From Sphingopyxis sp. USTB-05 (lineage in GTDB: Bacteria > Pseudomonadota > Alphaproteobacteria > Sphingomonadales > Sphingomonadaceae), in contig NZ_CP084712.1 of NCBI RefSeq assembly GCF_023822045.1, positions 1,922,001 through 1,986,000 of the forward strand: a stretch of DNA of 64,000 nt. Reading direction: 5' to 3'. The position numbers and the translations under genes were made by a program. The notes below the pieces were generated by a model. The model saw only the letters and a list, made by a program, of their open reading frames with translations, ran no database searches and was not told the origin of the DNA. Below, in pieces: positions 54,426-62,482 of the stretch. Each line of letters starts with the position of its first letter. Positions within the stretch are counted from its first letter, which is position 1.

Positions 54426-56032
54426 GGTGCAGTGGTCGCGTGGGTCAGCCCGTCGCGCAGTTTCGCCTCCAGCCGGGTCGCCATTTCGGCGTCGGCGATC
54501 AGCGCCGCTGCACGCCAGTTATAGCGTGCGCGAAACTTCTGCCCCGCCTGCCAATAGGCATCGCCCAGATGTTCGACGATCACCGCATTTTCGGGCTCGC
54601 CGAGCTGAGCCTTTTCGAGCAGCTTGATCGCGTCGTCGGTGCGACCGGTGAGGAAATAGGCCCAGCCAAGCGAATCGGCGATGCTCGCATTCTGCGGCGC
54701 CTGCGCCCATGCCGCCTCGATCCGAGCGATTGATTGTTTTACGTCCTTACGCCGTTCGAGCGCCGAATAGCCGGCGAAGTTCAGGATCGACCCGTCTTCA
54801 GGGCGCAGCGCGACCGCCTTTTCCATCAATGGCGCGGCCGCATCCCACTGTCCCGCCTGCAGCAGCAACTCGGCGCGGGCGATCAGCAAAGTACCGCGCA
54901 GCGACTGGTCGCCTTCATCGTCGCCCAGCGCGGCTTCGAGCCGTTCATAGGCCCGCGACGCCGTCGCCGGATCGTTCGAGCGCCGCGCAATGTCGGCAAG
55001 GCGGACCAGCATGCTGCGCGCGGGATTTTCGTTCGCCGCGACCTCGGCAAGCTTGGCTGCGCCGGGAAGGTCGCCGGCATCGGCGATCAATTCGGCGCGG
55101 CGCATCATGAGCACCGGCGGCAGCGGCGTCCGCCCGGTATCGAGCAGCGCGATCGCATCCCCCTGTTGCCCATTGCGATCGAGCGCCTCCACAAGCGTCG
55201 TCCGCACCGCCATATCCTGATCGTTCAGCCAATAAGCCGCGCGTGCGAACAGCAGCGGCAGTTTCGCGCTGCCATTGGGGGTCCGCGCCAGTCCGTCGGC
55301 GAGCAAACCGAGCCATTGCGCCGTGCCGGCGCGCGGGGTCGACACCGGCTGATCGGGCAAAAGCAGCATCGGATCCTCGCGCTGGCCCGACGCAAGCGCA
55401 ATCCGTCCGCGAAGTCGCTGCGCCGCATCGCGCTCGCCCGCTTTGTCGAGCGTCGCCGCGAGGCGCAGACCCACCAGTTGGCTCGTCCGGTCGGTCAATG
55501 TCACGCCATCGCTCAGCATCACCGCCGCGGCGGTGCGTTTCGTCGCGATCTGGACGAGTGCGACCTGAAGCGTCAGCGCAGGTTCGGGCCGTATCCGGCT
55601 GTTCGCGCTAAGCAAATGGCGCTCGGGGAAATTCTCGCGCGCGCCGACGTCGATCCATGCATTCACCGTCGGGACGATCAGCCGCGCGATCGTATCGGCG
55701 CCCGCCTTGTCGGCGCGCCCCGCCATATAGTCGCGCGCCGCTTTCCAGTCCGACCGGCGCATCGCGTCGACCATCAGCACCAACTGCGCATCGAAACGCC
55801 GATCACCGGCGGTCCACAGCCGAAGCGCCGCCGAGCGCGAGGCCTCAAGATCGCCTGCCTCGATCGCTTGCTCCAGCATCCGTCCGCTGAGGCCCGGCAA
55901 ATCGGGCGCGACGCTGGAGACCGCGGTCAAGGCCGACAGCGCCGCTGCGGGCTCGCCGCCCTCTTCCGCCAGCCGCGCCCGCACCAGCGCGTTGAGCGCG
56001 GCGCCATTATCGTCGATTGCCCACGCCGGCAC
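54422..56032 (-). CDS. Secreted TPR-repeat protein; true start upstream and non-canonical or damaged
   Basis: 536 residues from a GTG, rich in helical tetratricopeptide units (for example the region NFAGYSALERRKDVKQSIARI and GWAYFLTGRTDDAIKLLEKA near the C-terminus). In frame upstream of the GTG lies a perfect signal peptide (CKPVRLFLIAGLFAAAVPAWA, 56080-56018), but no ATG, GTG or TTG precedes it before 56092; the nearest rare options are ATA at 56083 and ATT at 56092. The ETF-QO stop overlaps this region. TPR proteins of this type scaffold envelope complexes; role unknown. Confidence 0.78.
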   Translation of the reverse strand: MPAWAIDDNGAALNALVRARLAEEGGEPAAALSALTAVSSVAPDLPGLSGRMLEQAIEAGDLEASRSAALRLWTAGDRRFDAQLVLMVDAMRRSDWKAARDYMAGRADKAGADTIARLIVPTVNAWIDVGARENFPERHLLSANSRIRPEPALTLQVALVQIATKRTAAAVMLSDGVTLTDRTSQLVGLRLAATLDKAGERDAAQRLRGRIALASGQREDPMLLLPDQPVSTPRAGTAQWLGLLADGLARTPNGSAKLPLLFARAAYWLNDQDMAVRTTLVEALDRNGQQGDAIALLDTGRTPLPPVLMMRRAELIADAGDLPGAAKLAEVAANENPARSMLVRLADIARRSNDPATASRAYERLEAALGDDEGDQSLRGTLLIARAELLLQAGQWDAAAPLMEKAVALRPEDGSILNFAGYSALERRKDVKQSIARIEAAWAQAPQNASIADSLGWAYFLTGRTDDAIKLLEKAQLGEPENAVIVEHLGDAYWQAGQKFRARYNWRAAALIADAEMATRLEAKLRDGLTHATTAP

Positions 56033-56075
56033 CGCCGCCGCGAACAGGCCGGCGATCAGGAACAGGCGAACGGGC

Positions 56076-57731
56076 TTACATATTGGGGTAATTGGGGCCT
56101 CCGCCGCCTTCAGGGGTGACCCAGTTGATATTCTGGGTCGGGTCCTTGATGTCGCACGTCTTGCAATGGACGCAATTCTGCGCGTTGATCACGAATTTCG
56201 GGTCGCCTTCTGCCTCGCCGACGATTTCGTAGACGCCCGCCGGGCAATAACGCTGCGCGGGCTCGTCATAGAGCGGCAAATTATACGCCACCGGGATCGA
56301 CGGGTCCTTGAGTTGCAGGTGGACCGGCTGATCTTCCTCATGATTGGTGTTCGAAATGAACACCGAGGACAGGCGATCAAAGGTCAGCACGCCGTCGGGC
56401 TTGGGATAATCGGGTTTCGGCATGATGTCGGCCCGGTACAGGCTCTCATTGTCCGGATGATGCTTCATCGTGAAGGGAACTTTGATCTTCAGCGTTTCGA
56501 GCCACATCGTCATGCCCGACAGGATCGTCCCGGCCAGATCGCCATATTTCTCGACGAGCGGCAACACGTTGCGGACGACGCTGAGTTCCTTCTTGACCCA
56601 GCTCTCGTCAAAGGCCGCCTGATAGGCGTCGAGCGTGTCGCTGCCACGACCTGCGGTCACCGCGGCGAACGCCGCTTCGGCCGCCATCATCCCCGACTTC
56701 ATCGCGGTATGCGTGCCCTTGATGCGCGGGACGTTGAGGAAGCCGGCGGTGTCGCCGATCAGCGCGCCGCCCGGGAAAGCGAGTTTGGGTACCGATTGCA
56801 GCCCGCCGTCGCTGATCGCGCGCGCGCCATAGGAAACGCGCTTACCACCCTTCAGTATCTTGGCGATCTCCGGGTGGGTCTTCCACTTCTGCATCTCCTG
56901 GAACGGGGAGATGTGCGGGTTGCGATAGTTGAGCCAAGTCACAAAGCCCAGGGCGACCTGCCCGTTCGCCTGATGATACAGGAAACCGCCGCCATTGGCA
57001 TTCTGGTCGAGCGGCCAGCCCTGCGTGTGGATCACGCGGCCGGCGGCATGATTCTCCGGCTTGATGTCCCAGAGCTCCTTGACGCCAAGGCCATAGACCT
57101 GCGGCTCGCAATCGCTGTCGAGCGCGAACTGCGGCTTCAGCATCTTGGTCAGATGGCCGCGCACCCCCTCGGCGAAAAAAGTGTATTTTGCATGGAGTTC
57201 GAGGCCGGGGGCGTAATCGCCCTTGTGGCTGCCGTCGCGCGCAATGCCCATATCGCCGGTTGCGACGCCTTTGACCGAGCCATCTTCATTGTAGAGGATT
57301 TCCGCCGCGGGAAAGCCCGGGAAGATTTCGACGCCCAGCCCTTCGGCCTGTTCGGCCAGCCAGCGGCAGAGGTTGCCAAGGCTGCCGGTGTAGGTCCCGA
57401 CATTGTGCATGAAGGGCGGCGTGATGATGTGCGGCAGGCTGAACTTCTTGCCCTTGGTCAGCACCCAATGCTGGTTGTCGTTGACCGGCACCTCGGCGAG
57501 CGGGCAACCCATCTCGCGCCACTCGGGAAGCAGTTCGTCGAGCCCCTTGGGGTCGATCACCGCGCCCGACAGGATATGCGCGCCGACTTCCGATCCCTTT
57601 TCGAGGATACAGACCGACAATTCGCTGCCCGCGTCATTCGCCAATTGTTTGAGGCGGATCGCCGCCGAAAGCCCCGCCGGCCCTGCGCCGACGATGACCA
57701 CGTCATAGGGCATCGATTCCCGTTCGCTCAC
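56076..57731 (-). CDS. Electron transfer flavoprotein-ubiquinone oxidoreductase
   Basis: 551 residues from a GTG (SERESMPYDVVIVGAGPAGL). Passes electrons from reduced ETF to ubiquinone at the inner membrane. FAD site GAGPAGLSAAIR, ubiquinone-domain segments such as GDTAGFLNVPRIKGTHTAMKSG, and a C-terminal 4Fe-4S site in CVHCKTCDIKDPTQNINW. No etfA or etfB is in the window. A longer frame upstream lacks homology. It ends in the gene tail overlapping the TPR protein's signal peptide region. Confidence 0.95.
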   Translation of the reverse strand: MSERESMPYDVVIVGAGPAGLSAAIRLKQLANDAGSELSVCILEKGSEVGAHILSGAVIDPKGLDELLPEWREMGCPLAEVPVNDNQHWVLTKGKKFSLPHIITPPFMHNVGTYTGSLGNLCRWLAEQAEGLGVEIFPGFPAAEILYNEDGSVKGVATGDMGIARDGSHKGDYAPGLELHAKYTFFAEGVRGHLTKMLKPQFALDSDCEPQVYGLGVKELWDIKPENHAAGRVIHTQGWPLDQNANGGGFLYHQANGQVALGFVTWLNYRNPHISPFQEMQKWKTHPEIAKILKGGKRVSYGARAISDGGLQSVPKLAFPGGALIGDTAGFLNVPRIKGTHTAMKSGMMAAEAAFAAVTAGRGSDTLDAYQAAFDESWVKKELSVVRNVLPLVEKYGDLAGTILSGMTMWLETLKIKVPFTMKHHPDNESLYRADIMPKPDYPKPDGVLTFDRLSSVFISNTNHEEDQPVHLQLKDPSIPVAYNLPLYDEPAQRYCPAGVYEIVGEAEGDPKFVINAQNCVHCKTCDIKDPTQNINWVTPEGGGGPNYPNM

Positions 57732-57849
57732 CGCAAATACCTTTCTGCCGTCCCTGCGCGGACATTCATCGTGTCCTGCGCTCATTCTGTCACGATTTGC
57801 GATGCCCGCCAATTGACGCGTCCGTCAACTGCCTGTTTGAAACAAAATC

Positions 57850-58638
57850 ATGGGTGGGCAAAATTCAGCCTTGCTGGCGGAAAGCATTTGCGACTGGTGG
57901 TCGCTGGCGGGTGTCGACGCGCTTGTCGGCGAGCAGCCGGCGGGCTGGCTCGTCACGCCGCCTGCAAATGACGCTGCGGCAGCCAAGCCGAAACGCGTTG
58001 TTCAGGCCGAGCCCGAACTGCCCCCGCTCCCCCCAGCACTCCAGCGCCAGGACGCGGCCGAAGACGCCGAACCCAAGGGTCCGGTCGTGTTTCCGGACGA
58101 TTGGACCGAATTTCGAAACTGGCTTGCCGAGAGCGACGACGTGCCCGGCAGCCAATGGGACGCGCATCGCGTCCTTCCCGTCGGCGACGCCGGGGCGCCG
58201 CTGATGCTGCTTACAGCATGGCCCGAAATCGACGATCAACAGGGCGGAACGCTGTTTTCCGGCGCGGCGGGCAAGCTGCTCGACGCGATGTTGCAGGCGA
58301 TCGGCATGGCACGCAGCGACTGCTATGTCGCTAGCCTCGCGGTGACGCGGCCCGCCGGCGGCCGCTGCGACGGCGAAGAGGCGGCCGAACTCGACCGCCT
58401 GCTCTGGCATCATCTGCGACTGGCGAAACCGGGCCGCCTGCTGTTGATCGGAAGCGATATCGTGCGCATGGCGGCCGCGACCGCGCTGCCCGATGCGCGC
58501 GGACGGTTACTGAATATTAACCAAGATGGCGGCAATCTGGAGGCTGTGGCTGTGGCGCATCCGACGATGCTGCTGGCCCGACCCGCCCAGAAAGCGGCGG
58601 CATGGGATAGCCTGAAACTGTTCAACCGGGGACGTTGA
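57850..58638 (+). CDS. Degenerate uracil-DNA glycosylase-family protein
   Basis: 262 residues. The C-terminal two thirds has the UDG fold: TAWPEIDDQQGGTLFSGAAG lines up with the GEAPGxxED...PFVGxAG of family 4/5 enzymes, and VAHPTMLLARP with the HPS-type motif. The catalytic GEAPG is absent and the four cluster cysteines are missing, so it is probably a non-canonical member. The N-terminal 80 residues are Pro/Ala/Glu-rich linker. It is divergent from ETF-QO and ends 3 bp before the transglycosylase gene. Confidence 0.75.
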   Translation: MGGQNSALLAESICDWWSLAGVDALVGEQPAGWLVTPPANDAAAAKPKRVVQAEPELPPLPPALQRQDAAEDAEPKGPVVFPDDWTEFRNWLAESDDVPGSQWDAHRVLPVGDAGAPLMLLTAWPEIDDQQGGTLFSGAAGKLLDAMLQAIGMARSDCYVASLAVTRPAGGRCDGEEAAELDRLLWHHLRLAKPGRLLLIGSDIVRMAAATALPDARGRLLNINQDGGNLEAVAVAHPTMLLARPAQKAAAWDSLKLFNRGR

Positions 58639-58641
58639 CGG

Positions 58642-60405
58642 ATGCAGAATATGACCAGAACCCTGATTTCATGCGCCGCTCTGGCGATTTCTATCAGCGC
58701 GGCACCGGCGTTCGCCGCCGATGCCAGCAACCGCGACCTGATGTCCGCGCCGCAGACGGTGCCCGATATCCTGTCGTCGAAGCAGAAACAGCTTTATACG
58801 CAGGTGCTGACGGCGATCCGCGGCCAGCGTTGGGCCGACGCCAAATCGCTGCTCGACGGGGCGGACAATGGCCCGCTCAACGATTTTCTGCGCGCCGAAC
58901 TGCTGACCGCCGCGAACAGCCCGCGCGCCGAAGTTTCGGATATCATGCCGATCCTGTCGCGCTCCCCCTTTCTGCCGCAGGCGGAGCAGCTCGGCCGCCT
59001 CGCCGCAAAGCGCGGCGCGACCGACATGCCGACGTTGCCGCTGCAGTCGCGGCTCGCCTGGTCGGGCAGCGCGCCGCGCCGTCTCGGTGCCGACGCGATC
59101 AGCAGCGACCCCGTCGCCGCGAGCCTTGCGCGAACGATCCCCGAGCGGATCAAGAATGACGATCCCGCAGGCGCCGAAGCCCTGCTCAACGCGGTCGCGG
59201 ACCGGCTGACGCCCGAAGCGCGTAACGAATGGCGGCAGAAGGTCGCCTGGTCCTATTATATCGAGAATGACGACGCGAACGCGTTGCGCCTCGCGAACGA
59301 TTGCAGCGATGGCCAGGGCGCCTGGTCGACGCAGGGCGCTTGGGTCAAGGGCCTCGCCGCCTGGCGCACCCGCGACTATCGCACCGCCCTCACCGCCTTC
59401 GACCGCGTTTCGAAGGAAGCGCCCGATAGCGAGCTGCGCGCAGCCGCTTATTATTGGGCTGCCCGCGCCGCCGTCGCGGCGGGCGAACCTTCGTCGGTCC
59501 AGTCGCGCCTGCGGGCCGCAGCCGCCAACGAAGAAACACTTTACGGCCTGCTTGCCGCCGAAATACTCGGCGTCGAAACGACCGCCCAACGCGAGAATGT
59601 CCGCGCCGACCGCAGCGCCTGGCGCGCGCTCGAAGATATGCCGAACGTTCGTATCGCGATGGCCTTCGCGGAAATCGGCGAGGATAATTATGCCGGCGCC
59701 GCGCTGCGCCATCAGGCGCTGATCGGCGATCCGCGCCAGCATGAGCAATTGCTTGCCATGGCGGGCGCGCTCAGCCTGCCCGAAACGCAGCTCTATCTTG
59801 CGCACAACACGCCGCAGGGGCGCAAGCTCGCGGCGCAGACACGCTATCCGCAGCCGAAATGGGAGCCGAACGGCGGCTGGAAAGTCGACCCTGCGCTAGT
59901 CTTTGCCCATACGTTGCAGGAATCGCGGTTCCAGCGCACCGTCGTCAGCCCCGCCGGCGCTTTTGGTCTGATGCAAGTCCGCCCGGGCACCGCGCGCGAT
60001 ATTGCGCGCTGGCGCGGCGACGCCGGCACCGGCGACCTGCGCATTCCCGCGGTGAACATGGATATGGGGCAGAGCTATCTGCAATATCTCAGCCGCGACC
60101 CGTCGACTGGTGGCCAGCTGCCGAAGGTCATCGCCGCCTATAACGCCGGCCCCGCGCCGATCGCGCGCTGGCAGACCGAGATCCGCGACAATGGCGATCC
60201 GCTGCTCTACATCGAATCGATCCCTTATTGGGAAACGCGCGGTTATGTCGGCATCGTGCTGCGCAATTACTGGATGTACGAAGCGCAGCAGGGCAAACCG
60301 TCGGTCAGCCGCGCGGCGCTCGCGCAGGGCAAATGGCCGCGCTTTCCCGACGGCAAGGATCGCACGCGCCTGACCTATGCGGGCGGCATCGCGAATGCCG
60401 ATTGA
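58642..60405 (+). CDS. Soluble lytic murein transglycosylase
   Basis: 587 residues. Signal peptide ([22 protein letters not shown]), a long alpha-superhelical domain with repeated helices, and a C-terminal SLT domain with catalytic glutamate in HTLQESRF (about residue 427) and [25 protein letters not shown]. It cleaves peptidoglycan glycan strands in the periplasm. A second ATG three codons in is an alternative start. Its last 15 bases, GCGAATGCCGATTGA, are repeated at the moaB start. Confidence 0.92.
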   Translation: MQNMTRTLISCAALAISISAAPAFAADASNRDLMSAPQTVPDILSSKQKQLYTQVLTAIRGQRWADAKSLLDGADNGPLNDFLRAELLTAANSPRAEVSDIMPILSRSPFLPQAEQLGRLAAKRGATDMPTLPLQSRLAWSGSAPRRLGADAISSDPVAASLARTIPERIKNDDPAGAEALLNAVADRLTPEARNEWRQKVAWSYYIENDDANALRLANDCSDGQGAWSTQGAWVKGLAAWRTRDYRTALTAFDRVSKEAPDSELRAAAYYWAARAAVAAGEPSSVQSRLRAAAANEETLYGLLAAEILGVETTAQRENVRADRSAWRALEDMPNVRIAMAFAEIGEDNYAGAALRHQALIGDPRQHEQLLAMAGALSLPETQLYLAHNTPQGRKLAAQTRYPQPKWEPNGGWKVDPALVFAHTLQESRFQRTVVSPAGAFGLMQVRPGTARDIARWRGDAGTGDLRIPAVNMDMGQSYLQYLSRDPSTGGQLPKVIAAYNAGPAPIARWQTEIRDNGDPLLYIESIPYWETRGYVGIVLRNYWMYEAQQGKPSVSRAALAQGKWPRFPDGKDRTRLTYAGGIANAD

Positions 60406-60416
60406 TCGGAGCGCGA

Positions 60417-60941
60417 ATGCCGATTGACGAGAGCCTCGTCTTCAAACCCGTCCGCATTGCGCTGCTGACCATATCGGACAGCCGCAGCGCCGCCGACGAC
60501 CGGTCGGGCGACAAGCTGGAACAACTGCTGACCACTGCGGGCCATATCTTGGCGGCGCGTGCGATCATCAGGGATGAAACCGACCTGATCGTCTCGCGCC
60601 TGCATAACTGGATCGACGATCCGGAGGTCGATGTCGTCATCACCACCGGCGGCACGGGACTGACGGGCCGCGACGTGACCCCCGAGGCGCTGCACCGGCT
60701 CGACGGCAAGGACATCCCGGGCTTCGGCGAGCTGTTTCGCTGGCTCAGCTATCAGACGATCGGAACCTCGACGATCCAGTCGCGCGCCTGCGCCGTCGTC
60801 GCACGCGGCACGTATATCTTCGCGCTTCCCGGCTCGACCGGGGCTGTGACCGATGCGTGGGAAGGCATTCTTTCGACACAGCTCGACAGTCGCCACAAGC
60901 CCTGCAACTTCGTCGAACTGATGCCGCGCCTCACCGAATAG
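60417..60941 (+). CDS. moaB: Molybdenum cofactor biosynthesis protein B
   Basis: 174 residues, MoaB/Mog fold. [17 protein letters not shown] is the molybdopterin-binding signature; [20 protein letters not shown] and [13 protein letters not shown] are typical. It catalyses or supports adenylylation of molybdopterin. No other molybdenum genes are in the window. The start lies 12 bp after the transglycosylase stop, within a 15-bp repeat. Confidence 0.93.
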   Translation: MPIDESLVFKPVRIALLTISDSRSAADDRSGDKLEQLLTTAGHILAARAIIRDETDLIVSRLHNWIDDPEVDVVITTGGTGLTGRDVTPEALHRLDGKDIPGFGELFRWLSYQTIGTSTIQSRACAVVARGTYIFALPGSTGAVTDAWEGILSTQLDSRHKPCNFVELMPRLTE

Positions 60942-60987
60942 CGCATTTGTTCTTTATTTGTTCTCACTGGCGCGATATTCTGCGTGG

Positions 60988-62076
60988 GTGGAATCAACAA
61001 AGCCTCTTCCCCCGATCGCGGGCCGTGGCGCCCCGACGAACCTGCGCCCGACCCGCACCGGTTCGGCCGAGCGCGTCGCCGATGGCGACTGGCTTGATGC
61101 GGCGGAAGACATCGACGGCGACATTCCACGGCTTCGCACCACGGTAACCGTCGAGCATCCCAAAACGATCATTTCGCGCAACAAGTCCCCCGACATCGGC
61201 TTCGATCGCTCAATCAATCCCTATCGCGGCTGCGAGCATGGTTGCATTTATTGTTTCGCGCGTCCGACGCATGCGTTTCACGACCTGTCACCGGGGCTCG
61301 ACTTTGAAAGCAGGCTGGTCGCCAAACCCGATGCGGCGAAGCTGCTTCGCGCCGAACTGGCGAAACGCGGCTATGTCGCGGCGCCGATTGCGATCGGGAC
61401 CAACACCGACGGCTATCAGCCGATCGAGCGCGAATGGGGCATCACCCGATCGGTGGTCGAGATACTCGCCGAAACGCGCCACCCCCTCATCATCACGACC
61501 AAGTCCGACCGCGTGCTGCGCGATATCGACCTGCTCGCCGATATGGCGCGCGACAATCTGGTCGGCGTCGCCGTTTCGGTAACGTCTCTGGACCCGCAGA
61601 TCGCCCGCACGCTCGAACCACGCGCGCCGCACCCGCGCCGCCGCCTGGCCGCGATCCGCAGGCTGATAGACGCGGGCGTGCCGACGCAGGTCAATATCTC
61701 GCCGATCATCCCCGCGATCACCGATCACGAGATCGAGGCGATCATGGCCGCCGCCGCAGAGGCCGGCGCGATCCGTGCGTCCTATATATTGATGCGCCTT
61801 CCCCATGAGGTAGCGCCGCTCTTTCGCGCCTGGCTCGCCGCCCACTATCCCGACCGCGCCGACAAGGTCATGCATATGGTGCAGGACATTCGCGGCGGCC
61901 GCGACAACGACCCGAATTTCTTCACGCGAATGAAGGGCCAAGGCGTCTGGGCGCAGCTCATCCGCACGCGCGTCAAGCGCGCGGCACGCGAGCATGGCAT
62001 GGACAGGAGCTTCCCGCCGATCCGTAGCGACCTGTTCCGTCCACCCGAGCGCGATGGGCAGATGGAGCTGTTCTAG
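60988..62076 (+). CDS. PA0069-family radical SAM protein
   Basis: 362 residues. Radical SAM motif C82-x3-C86-x2-C89 in GCEHGCIYCFARPTH. Other conserved parts are NTDGYQPIEREW, ITTKSDRVLRDIDLLADMA and MRLPHEVAPLF. This family (SplB-like, related to DNA photoproduct lyases) has no firm function. The GTG before ESTKPLPP gives a likely start; a TTG 30 bases upstream is possible. Its stop is 15 bp before the left inverted repeat of the GIY-YIG unit. Confidence 0.87.
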   Translation: MESTKPLPPIAGRGAPTNLRPTRTGSAERVADGDWLDAAEDIDGDIPRLRTTVTVEHPKTIISRNKSPDIGFDRSINPYRGCEHGCIYCFARPTHAFHDLSPGLDFESRLVAKPDAAKLLRAELAKRGYVAAPIAIGTNTDGYQPIEREWGITRSVVEILAETRHPLIITTKSDRVLRDIDLLADMARDNLVGVAVSVTSLDPQIARTLEPRAPHPRRRLAAIRRLIDAGVPTQVNISPIIPAITDHEIEAIMAAAAEAGAIRASYILMRLPHEVAPLFRAWLAAHYPDRADKVMHMVQDIRGGRDNDPNFFTRMKGQGVWAQLIRTRVKRAAREHGMDRSFPPIRSDLFRPPERDGQMELF

Positions 62077-62091
62077 CGACAGGTACAGACA

Positions 62092-62476
62092 AACCGTCGC
62101 GCCCGCGAAGGCGGGGGCCGCTAGCGTCATGGAGCCGAACGCGATGAGGCAAGCCTACGTCTACATCATGACCAACAAGCCGATGGGCATCCTCTACATA
62201 GGAGTCACAAACGACCTTCCATCTCGAATCCACGCGCACAGGTCAGGGACGGGCTAGGAATTTTGCCGAAAATGGAATCTCAAACGACTGGTCCCTGCCG
62301 AACCATTCGACCGGATCGATGAAGCGATTGGTCGGGAGAAAGCTTTGAAGAGATGAAACCGGGTATGGAAACTGCGTCTGATTTCAGAAGCCAACCCCGA
62401 GTGGATCGATCTGTTCGAACCCCTCAACAACTGAAAGGTGCCGCCAGCGGCCCCCGCCTTCGCGGGGGCGGCGGTT
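62092..62476. mobile_element. GIY-YIG unit bounded by 35-bp inverted repeats
   Basis: The 35-bp ends 62092-62126 and 62442-62476 are inverted relative to each other with three mismatches; the conserved core is CCCGCGAAGGCGGGGGCC. Between them lies only the nuclease remnant. The unit fills the entire gap between the radical SAM gene (stop 62076) and the acyl-CoA ligase gene (stop 62483). No target-site duplication is evident. Calling it mobile is an inference. Confidence 0.5.
62144..62434 (+). pseudogene. GIY-YIG nuclease remnant with two in-frame stops
   Basis: One continuous frame of 97 codons has the normal length of small stand-alone GIY-YIG proteins. YVYIMTNKPMGILYIGVTND contains the GIY-YIG-type motif (YVYIM...LYIG). 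Codon TAG at 62255-62257 and TGA at 62354-62356 (where homologues have W) interrupt it, while the region after each still reads as family sequence: AEPFDRIDEAIGREKALKR and NPEWIDLFEPLNN. Both stops are single-base changes, so the decay is recent. An upstream ATG at 62129 is also possible. Confidence 0.8.
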
Positions 62477-62482
62477 ATTCCA

